From the NCBI GenBank assembly GCA_946409405.1, contig CAMJWL010000007.1, positions 1 to 43,055 of the forward strand: 43,055 nt of DNA. Reading direction: 5' to 3'. The position numbers and the translations under genes are program-made. Each line of letters begins with the position of its first letter. Position 1 is the first letter of the stretch. Below, piece after piece: positions 19,273 to 26,492 of this stretch. Under the pieces are notes generated by a model, which did not search any database, was not told the DNA's origin, and was given only the letters and a program-made list of their open reading frames with translations. Source of the DNA: an uncultured Bacteroidales bacterium (lineage in GTDB: Bacteria > Bacteroidota > Bacteroidia > Bacteroidales > UBA3824).

Positions 19273-19319
19273 AAATTACCGAAAACTATCCTTCATAGAA
19301 GAATATTTTTCGGTAATTT
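19273..19319. terminator. Bidirectional intrinsic terminator-like hairpin between convergent CHAT and SiaB-like genes
   Basis: AAATTACCGAAAA (19273-19285) / TTTTCGGTAATTT (19307-19319); inner CTAT/ATAG helix. Confidence 0.6.
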
Positions 19320-19335
19320 CCACAACTCCACCTCA

Positions 19336-19875
19336 CTATTTATCTATCCTGATTGACAAGATGTAGAAGTAGTTGTCGTCGTCTATCTTGTGGAACGTGT
19401 ATGCCGGAGGATAGCCGCTGAGGATGGTGGACTGGATGATGCCGATGTTGCCACCGTCCGAATCGGAACGCGACATAGACCTCTGCTGACGCTTAAACTC
19501 GCGCAACTCCTCACGGGTCTTGGAACAAATCTGCTCGCACTTTTCGGTGAGTTTCACATAATCGTTGTGATCCACCATGTTGCCAGTGATGAATTGGAAG
19601 TATTCGTCGTACTCCTTGATAACTATAAGACCGACACCCGCAGACTTGTCGAGACCGTCCACCTTCTCCTTGGAATACAGATAGATATTTTGGCTAAGCT
19701 CGATGAAGATTTTGAAAAACCTCTTGCCGCGCTTAGGATCGTCCCAAAGGGAATCTTCGATATTGGAAGCCAACAGAGAAAGGATTTGCCCGTCAAATGG
19801 ACCAATGTAACACACGACCACATTGTTTTCAAACATGGTCTCAAAGATGTCCCTTCCGTTTTCTACTAATGCCAT
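19336..19875 (-). CDS. SiaB-like (DUF6272) protein, second copy and divergent subtype
   Basis: 179 aa; FKIFIELSQNIYLYS (E-x-x-QN), FQFITGNMV, SDSDGGNIGIIQSTILSG; same fold order as 11287..11844. Confidence 0.75.
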   Translation of the reverse strand: MALVENGRDIFETMFENNVVVCYIGPFDGQILSLLASNIEDSLWDDPKRGKRFFKIFIELSQNIYLYSKEKVDGLDKSAGVGLIVIKEYDEYFQFITGNMVDHNDYVKLTEKCEQICSKTREELREFKRQQRSMSRSDSDGGNIGIIQSTILSGYPPAYTFHKIDDDNYFYILSIRIDK

Positions 19876-19914
19876 AGTATGTCTTTTTAGTGTTTAGTGT
19901 ATCCAAATTATCTT

Positions 19915-22311
19915 TTATATCAACTGCACTGCAAATACGGTGATGTCGTCGTTTTGCTCCGCGTCGCCCCGGTAGGCCTCGTACTCTTGCACGATGATTT
20001 CCTTCTGCTCGGGCAGTTCCTTGGGCGAAATCTCTTTGAGGAGCGACACAAAACGGTCGCTGCCGTATTTTTTGTTGTTGATGTCAAACTGATTAATCAT
20101 GCCGTCCGTGGTCATGTAAATCTTGTCGCCGCTGTGCAGCGTCATGCTCTCGGACGTAAACGACATTGCATTGCGCATCGACATAAGGCCGCCGATGGTC
20201 TTGCGGTCGCCTTTGAGCGTGTCGAGGGTCTGCGTGTCGTCGTGATATACGTAGAGCGGACGTTTTGCGCCAGAGAACGACATTTCGTAGTCGCGCTCGC
20301 CGGTCTTGCAAAACTTGCATATACATATCTCGAGGCTGTCGTTGTTGTCGGTCTCCTCCTGTTTGAGGGCGGCAACGAGTCCCGTGTTGAGTTGTTCGAG
20401 GATTTTGGCAGTGTCAAGCACCTTATGCTCCACGATGATTTCGGAGAGCAAACGTGTGGAAATCATGCACATGAACGCGCCCGGCACACCGTGTCCCGTA
20501 CAATCTACGGCGGCGGTGAAAGCGAGCCTTTCGTCGTCTGGCACGCGAGTAAACCAATAGAAGTCGCCGCTGACTATCTGCAACGGGATAAACACGCCAA
20601 AATACCTGAAATACTTGGTGATATTCACCTCCAACGGCATCACGATGTCTTGGATTGTCTTGGCGTATGTAAGACTTGTATTGATGTGCGCATTCTGCTC
20701 GGAGATAAACTCGTTTTGCTGTGCGAGTTCGTCACGCTGCTTTGCAAGAGTTTCGCCCTGCTTCATAATTGCGTGTTCCTGCTCCTTAATCTGCGTGATG
20801 TCGGTGTCGATGGTAACGAGACGGGCGATGTTGTTGTTTTCGTCGAGGATAGGCGTGAGGGTAGATTGCACCCAGATGCTCTTGCCCTGCTTCGTAACTA
20901 TCTCGCACTCAAACACCCTCGATTCTGACGTGCTGAGGCACTCGTCCTTGATGGTCATGATGTCGGGGTTAGACGCATAGAAACCAGTAAGGCTGTCGGT
21001 AGAATTTACCTTCAAATCCTTGAACGTGTAGCCGTACATGTTGCAGAAGCCCTTGTTGACCCACTCTACATTGCCGATGTCGTCCATGATAACGACGCCG
21101 TTGTCAGTCTGGGAGGCAACGATGGAGAGTTTTTCCAACTCCTTATTAATCTGCTTCAACTGCTCCGCCTGCGAGAGAATGTGGTCTTTCTGACGATCCA
21201 CCTCATCGTTGAGCCGCGCAAGCTGACGGTTTTTCCTCTTACGGGAGATGCTGGAAATCATGGTCAGGATTACGAGCAACAAGATGATGCCCGCAAATAT
21301 CGACGCAATCACAATGATGCGCTGCTGCTTGTTGATTTCGCCAGTTTGTGAACTCAATTTCTGCTCGTGTGCTTCTATCTGCCGCTCACGCTCGGCGATG
21401 CGATCCTGCTGTTTGAGGAGTTCGCGGCTTGATTTGTCGAGTTCCTCTTGCTTCTCTATGATTTCCTTTTCCTGCTCTTTGAGGCGGACATTGTTGCGAA
21501 GTAGTTGGTTTTTAAGCCTTTCGGCGTTTTGCACGAGATTGTCGGCTATCTGTTTCTGCTCCTCAATTTCGCGCTCCTTGTTTTCGAGTTCCGCCTGTAC
21601 TAAAAGGATGTTTTCTTGCACCACATCGTTTTCGGCTATCTGAGCACGGAGGTCTTTCTCCTGTTGCTGGAGTTTGCGCTCTTGCACCATAAGCATGTTT
21701 TCACGCTCTTGGAGTTCCTTGTCCTTGTTTTCCACGAGGTTGAGGAGGTCGATTTTTGTACCGCCCTGTGCAAGCACTTTGTCTGAAATATCAATGCCTA
21801 CCGAACGCGCCTTGCCGCTGTTTACCTCAAACTGGTTGCCACGCCCTTTGAGCAAAAGGTTGATCATAAAGCACGGCTGCAAGTTTTTGTCCTTGGCGGT
21901 ATCTGATACAATAATCAGTGTGCTGTCGTTTTTGAGTTTGTTGCTGATGGCTTGAAGGTCGCCGTTGGAGCCAGAATTGACGTACAGAATGTGCGTGGGC
22001 GTAATGTCCTTCACCTTCTTAAACTGCTTGACAGCAAATGGCTTGCCTTTCATCTTGGAGCCGTTGTCGTTCATCTTTACAAGTTCGTTGTACTCTGGCG
22101 CGGTGGAGCCATATACACCAATGGAATATTCCTCGGTATATTCGTTGCCGGGCCAATCTACGTATTCGGATAGCGTGAGAATCCAATGGGCGCGCAAAGC
22201 CTCCTGACTGATCTGAGCCTTGGCGGTGAGCGGTGCTATCGTTATCACCGCCGCCAGAAGCACAATCGTCAGTGCCACACGTTGCATTAATATGTTAAAT
22301 GTCTTGCCCAT
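19915..22311 (-). CDS. YfiR(DUF4154)-coiled coil-TM-PAS-SpoIIE phosphatase
   Basis: Signal peptide; YfiR-like region (LRAHWILTLSEYVDWPGNEYTEEYSIGVYG...FEVNSGKARSVGIDISDKVLAQG); long coiled coil; TM IIVIASIFAGIILLLVILTMIS; PAS (GVVIMDDIGNVEWVNKGFCNMYGYT); GDFYWF, VDCTGHGVPGAFM, TTDGMINQ, NDDITVF. Confidence 0.88.
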   Translation of the reverse strand: MGKTFNILMQRVALTIVLLAAVITIAPLTAKAQISQEALRAHWILTLSEYVDWPGNEYTEEYSIGVYGSTAPEYNELVKMNDNGSKMKGKPFAVKQFKKVKDITPTHILYVNSGSNGDLQAISNKLKNDSTLIIVSDTAKDKNLQPCFMINLLLKGRGNQFEVNSGKARSVGIDISDKVLAQGGTKIDLLNLVENKDKELQERENMLMVQERKLQQQEKDLRAQIAENDVVQENILLVQAELENKEREIEEQKQIADNLVQNAERLKNQLLRNNVRLKEQEKEIIEKQEELDKSSRELLKQQDRIAERERQIEAHEQKLSSQTGEINKQQRIIVIASIFAGIILLLVILTMISSISRKRKNRQLARLNDEVDRQKDHILSQAEQLKQINKELEKLSIVASQTDNGVVIMDDIGNVEWVNKGFCNMYGYTFKDLKVNSTDSLTGFYASNPDIMTIKDECLSTSESRVFECEIVTKQGKSIWVQSTLTPILDENNNIARLVTIDTDITQIKEQEHAIMKQGETLAKQRDELAQQNEFISEQNAHINTSLTYAKTIQDIVMPLEVNITKYFRYFGVFIPLQIVSGDFYWFTRVPDDERLAFTAAVDCTGHGVPGAFMCMISTRLLSEIIVEHKVLDTAKILEQLNTGLVAALKQEETDNNDSLEICICKFCKTGERDYEMSFSGAKRPLYVYHDDTQTLDTLKGDRKTIGGLMSMRNAMSFTSESMTLHSGDKIYMTTDGMINQFDINNKKYGSDRFVSLLKEISPKELPEQKEIIVQEYEAYRGDAEQNDDITVFAVQLI

Positions 22312-22317
22312 TGTCTG

Positions 22318-24720
22318 TTATCTAAATTTAATGCCGATGACGGAGATGTCGTCGCGCTGTTCTTCGTTGCCACGGAAGTCGTCGAGTTCCTTGGAGAAAA
22401 GGTCGCCCTGACGTTCCATGGGTTCGTTCCTATATTGCAAAATCATATTTACAAACCTGTCTGAACCAAATTTTTTGCGCTCGTGGTCGCATTGGTCTGA
22501 GATGCCGTCGCTGCACAGAAACATAGTGTCGCCACTGTGCAGGATGATTTCCTGGTCGGTAAACTGTACGTTGCCCCTCTTCTTCTGTGTGCCGCCGATT
22601 GATTTGCGGTCGCCTTTGAGTTGCTGTACCTCGGTAGCGTCGGTAGGCACGTAGTAGAGCGGACGTTTTGCACCGCAGAAAACCACCTTGTAGTCGTGGT
22701 CGGTCAATTTTTCGACGCGGCAGAGACAGGTGTCCATACCGTCGTTGTTGGTGCTTTGATCCTGTTTGAGAGCCTTGATGATGCCCGCATTGAGCGCGTC
22801 CATGATGTCGCGGGGCGAATATGTGCTGCGCACGTTGATTACCTCGTTGAGTACGCGGTTGCCGATAAGGCTCATGAATGCACCCGGCACACCGTGTCCC
22901 GTGCAGTCGAAGTCGCCGATAAACTGGTACTGCCTGTCGCCGTCCTGAGCCGTTGAAAACCAATAGAAGTCGCCGCTCACAATGTCTTTGGGACGGAACA
23001 ATACGAAACAGTCGAAGTATTGCTGTATCAGTTCGTTGGGCGGCAGGATGGTGCGCTGGATGGTCTGCGCATAGTCGATGCCGCGCTTGATGCTCTTGGT
23101 CTGCTCCTCGATTTGCGTCTTCTGCATTTCGAGGGTGTTTTTCTGTTGCAGAAGTTCCTCGTTCTGGCTGCGGATGGCTGCCTCCTGTTCCTTCAATTTG
23201 TTGATGTCGGAGTAGATTGCCACGAGTTGCGTTACGTCGCCCTTTTCGTTGAGTATGGGCGTGAGGGTGGTCTGCGTGGCTATTTTTTTACCAGAACGCG
23301 TGTGGCTGTCGCTCTCAAAGACGATGGTCTGCTTGTTGCTTACACATTTAAATAATATGTTGCGGATGCTCTTGTTGCCGCTCACGTTTACAATGTTTTC
23401 GTCGCGCTCGTTGCGGAGGAGTTGCAGCGTGTAGCCGAAGAACCTCGTGAAGCCCGCATTGACCCACTCAAAATATCCGTTCCTGTCCATGATGACGATG
23501 GCATTCTGCGTCTTGCCCGCCACGATGGAGAGTTTTTCGAGTTCCTTGTTGACGCCTTCAAGTTGCGCCGCCTGCTTGTCGATTTCCTCCTTCTGTTGGT
23601 TCAACTCCTGGTTTTTGCGGCGGAGGGCGATGTTGGCGCGGGCGCGTTCGCGGATAGACCTTATTATAAGTATGATAAGGAATATTACGACTACGATGAA
23701 TATAATCACGCCCGTAATCGCGGTGCGCTGCTGGTTGATGGTGATGTCTTGACGGTCGATGGCGTCCTCTTGCTGGCGTATTTTTTCCTCACGGTCTAAG
23801 AGTTCGTTTTCACGTGCGCGGAGTTCCTTGTTGGCCTCGTCCACTTGCTCCTGTTTGCGAGTGATTTGCTGATCCTGCTCGTTGAGTTTGCGCTGGTTGA
23901 GGGCGAGTTTGCTCTGCTGGGTCTCCACTTCCGCCATGAGCATCGCAGCCGTGGCCTTCTGAGCCTCAATCTGGTACTCGGTTTCGCGGAGTTGCTTAGC
24001 AAGCGCGGTGTTTTCCTTCTGCACCTGCTCGTTTTTCTTAATCTGCTCGTCGAGTTCTGCCTGACGGCGCACAAGTTCCTCCTCCTGCAATTGAAGGCGT
24101 TCCTCCTTGGCTTTGATTTCCTTGCTCTTCTTATTATAAAGTACGCGGAGGTCAAGCGTGGAGCCGCCTTGGTTGGTGAGTTTGTCGGTTACAATGCAGT
24201 CCATGTCCTTGGCGTTGGCGGCGTTTACCTCAAACTGCTTGTCGTTGTCGTGCAGCAAGATGTTGAGCATGAAGTACTTGTCTGACGGCGCACGGTCGGT
24301 GATAACAAGCGACTTGTTTGCAGTGGCGTAATTGTAAATATCTTCGAGTTCCTCGTTGGCCTTGTTGTTGATATACACCACGTCGGTAGGCGTCATTTCC
24401 TTGATGCGGCGGAAATGCTTTATTACAATGGGACGGTCGTTGATGCGGCGGGTCTTCGACTGCTCTCTGAGCGGTATCAACTCCTCCGGCATCGAGCCAT
24501 ACACGGCGATGGAGAACTCCGTAGGCGATTTATAATTTTTCCATTCTACTGATTCTGAACAAGATAGGATAAGATTGGCCTTAATGACATCCTGCGACGG
24601 CTGTGCGTATGCCTTGCCGTGCGTAATAGCCACGACAAGCATCACATACAGACACACCAAAAGGCAGCCTTTAATCTGGCTGACCCTCGCGCTTAATGTA
24701 TTATGACCTTTGTTCGACAT
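22318..24720 (-). CDS. YfiR(DUF4154)-coiled coil-TM-PAS-SpoIIE phosphatase (tandem paralog)
   Basis: Same architecture; GDFDCTGHGVPGAFMSLIG, DGMDTCLC, CSDGISDQ, RDDISVIG. The ORF track starts at 24840, but MSNKGHNTLSARVSQIKGCLLVCLYVMLVVAITHGKAYA (start 24720) gives a proper signal peptide and matches the paralog length. Confidence 0.87.
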   Translation of the reverse strand: MSNKGHNTLSARVSQIKGCLLVCLYVMLVVAITHGKAYAQPSQDVIKANLILSCSESVEWKNYKSPTEFSIAVYGSMPEELIPLREQSKTRRINDRPIVIKHFRRIKEMTPTDVVYINNKANEELEDIYNYATANKSLVITDRAPSDKYFMLNILLHDNDKQFEVNAANAKDMDCIVTDKLTNQGGSTLDLRVLYNKKSKEIKAKEERLQLQEEELVRRQAELDEQIKKNEQVQKENTALAKQLRETEYQIEAQKATAAMLMAEVETQQSKLALNQRKLNEQDQQITRKQEQVDEANKELRARENELLDREEKIRQQEDAIDRQDITINQQRTAITGVIIFIVVVIFLIILIIRSIRERARANIALRRKNQELNQQKEEIDKQAAQLEGVNKELEKLSIVAGKTQNAIVIMDRNGYFEWVNAGFTRFFGYTLQLLRNERDENIVNVSGNKSIRNILFKCVSNKQTIVFESDSHTRSGKKIATQTTLTPILNEKGDVTQLVAIYSDINKLKEQEAAIRSQNEELLQQKNTLEMQKTQIEEQTKSIKRGIDYAQTIQRTILPPNELIQQYFDCFVLFRPKDIVSGDFYWFSTAQDGDRQYQFIGDFDCTGHGVPGAFMSLIGNRVLNEVINVRSTYSPRDIMDALNAGIIKALKQDQSTNNDGMDTCLCRVEKLTDHDYKVVFCGAKRPLYYVPTDATEVQQLKGDRKSIGGTQKKRGNVQFTDQEIILHSGDTMFLCSDGISDQCDHERKKFGSDRFVNMILQYRNEPMERQGDLFSKELDDFRGNEEQRDDISVIGIKFR

Positions 24721-25000
24721 TGTTCGATTTCCATTTTTTTTGTTGTCTCTTAAATTTGCCACGCTGTCAGTTTCTGCGGCATCGTTAACGCTTAAACAAT
24801 ATTGATGCCAAAAAACCGTGTGCCGTGCCAAATAGGACACGCTCTGAAAATTTCGCTAAAATTATCAAAGATTTTTGAATTGGCGAAATCTTTTTAAAAA
24901 AAAAATTTGCATTAAATTAACTTAAAAAAAATTTAGCGGCGTATTCATTTGATTTGCAGCATGATAAACAACAGCAACTCTTTAAGGCGGCAATTTTGAT

Positions 25001-25031
25001 TTTGCATTGTAACAGCAATGATTTAACTTTG
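25001..25031 (+). promoter_or_regulatory. Bacteroidota-type promoter (TTTG-19 nt-TAACTTTG)
   Basis: TTTG 25001-25004; TAACTTTG 25024-25031; upstream of the CDS at 25076. Confidence 0.6.
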
Positions 25032-25075
25032 CGCCGCGTTTTGGCAATGCAGCCAAACGTTGTCAATATAGAAAA

Positions 25076-26152
25076 ATGTTAACAGCACTTATAATAACAT
25101 CAATAGTAGCCGTTGCAGCGGTGGTATTGTACCTGATGCAAAGGTCTGTATTGCGCCGTATGCGCATAGATTCTGCCGCCAACACCTCCAACCTCCGCAA
25201 AAAAATCGACGATTTGGAGTCTAAACTTCAACTTGCCGAAAAAGCCGCCGCATCGGCATCCAAGGACGCCGACGCAATCCGCCACACCCTCACCGCAAGG
25301 GAACAGGAGGGCAACCGCTTAAAAACTACGGTAGAAAGTCTCAAAATCCGCCGTATCGACGTGATACAGAGTCTGTTGGCATTGCAACGAACCTCTTACA
25401 CCGATCCGGGGCATATCAAGGTGCTGTTTTCCGACTTTTTCTTGCTGCACAAGCCGTTTGAGATGGTTGGAGGGGATTTTTACAAGTTGATATCTATCCG
25501 CGACAACATACTCGTGGCGTGTGGCAACTGCGGCATTTCGGGCGAGATAGGACTTCTCAAAGGCCTCCAAAACGTTTTGATGCTCGAAGACATTGTGCAA
25601 CGCAACGGACTCGAAAATATTCAGGCTGGCGAAGTGCTTGACGCTCTGCGCACTAAATACGCCCACATCGCCGAGCGCGACGGATACCGGCACGAAACCG
25701 ACGAGGATGTGCCAGTCAATTTCACCGTGTGCATCATCAACCAACGCGAGCGCACACTCTCCTACGCGGGCGCATACGGCAGTCTTTGCCTTGTGCGCAA
25801 GGCGTACCCCGGCACCAGCCGCCGCGAAGTGGACGTCCACGAATTTCGTGGCGACAGGATGAATTTTGCGGTGTCGTTTGGCAGACGCAAAAATTACACA
25901 ACAGGAAACATCACCCTCGAAAAAGACGACAAACTGTACCTCAAAACCGACGGCTACGTCAATCAGCGCGGCGGCTCGCAAAACGCCCGCTACGGCGACC
26001 AATACCTCCGTCAACTTCTTATGAAACACGCCAACGAACCAATGCTCGAACAGCGCAAGGCATTTGAAGAAGAATTTGAAAATTGGCGCGGCAACAATCG
26101 CGGCAACGACATTCTTGTAATAGGACTTGCCCTAAAAATTGCTGGCAAATAA
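25076..26152 (+). CDS. Membrane-anchored SpoIIE-like protein with degenerate active site (putative pseudophosphatase)
   Basis: N-terminal TM and coiled coil; FFLLHKPFEMVGGDFYKLISIRDNILVACGNCGISGEIGLLKGLQNVLM aligns with the SpoIIE core but lacks DxTGHG; YLKTDGYVNQ and NRGNDILVIGL retained in part. Confidence 0.82.
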   Translation: MLTALIITSIVAVAAVVLYLMQRSVLRRMRIDSAANTSNLRKKIDDLESKLQLAEKAAASASKDADAIRHTLTAREQEGNRLKTTVESLKIRRIDVIQSLLALQRTSYTDPGHIKVLFSDFFLLHKPFEMVGGDFYKLISIRDNILVACGNCGISGEIGLLKGLQNVLMLEDIVQRNGLENIQAGEVLDALRTKYAHIAERDGYRHETDEDVPVNFTVCIINQRERTLSYAGAYGSLCLVRKAYPGTSRREVDVHEFRGDRMNFAVSFGRRKNYTTGNITLEKDDKLYLKTDGYVNQRGGSQNARYGDQYLRQLLMKHANEPMLEQRKAFEEEFENWRGNNRGNDILVIGLALKIAGK

Positions 26153-26191
26153 TTCAAAAATCATAAATCAAAAAATCAACAAATCACAATT

Positions 26192-26482
26192 GTGAAGCGG
26201 AAAGATCCTGAAAATTTGGGCAGCGTGTTGCAACAATACCTTGTGGCGATTGGTGCAGACAAGCACATCAAGGAGATACGTGTAACGCAAGAATGGGACA
26301 AGATTGTGGGACCCATGATAGCGCGAAACACCGGAGACATTTCCTTGACAGAGGGCGTATTGACCGTAAAATTCCGCTCCGCAATAATCCGCAACGAAAT
26401 CTCCATGCGCCGCTCCGCCCTGCAAACAATGATTAACGAAGCGATTGGCGAAGAGGTGATTAAGAGCATTGTGATAAAGTAA
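26192..26482 (+). CDS. DUF721 (DciA-like) protein, GTG start
   Basis: 96 aa; VTQEWDKIVGPMIARNTGDISLTEGVLTVKFRSAIIRNEISMRRSALQTMINEAIGEEVIKSIVIK. Confidence 0.75.
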   Translation: MKRKDPENLGSVLQQYLVAIGADKHIKEIRVTQEWDKIVGPMIARNTGDISLTEGVLTVKFRSAIIRNEISMRRSALQTMINEAIGEEVIKSIVIK

Positions 26483-26492
26483 AACTCAAAAA

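Noticed and set aside
21200-24200. Repetitive Glu/Gln/Lys-rich segments
   Set aside because: Coiled-coil coding regions of the YfiR-SpoIIE proteins; no independent repeat element.
24721-24840. N-terminal extension of the second YfiR-SpoIIE ORF
   Set aside because: Start at 24720 gives a proper signal peptide and matches the tandem paralog; the extension is not protein-like.
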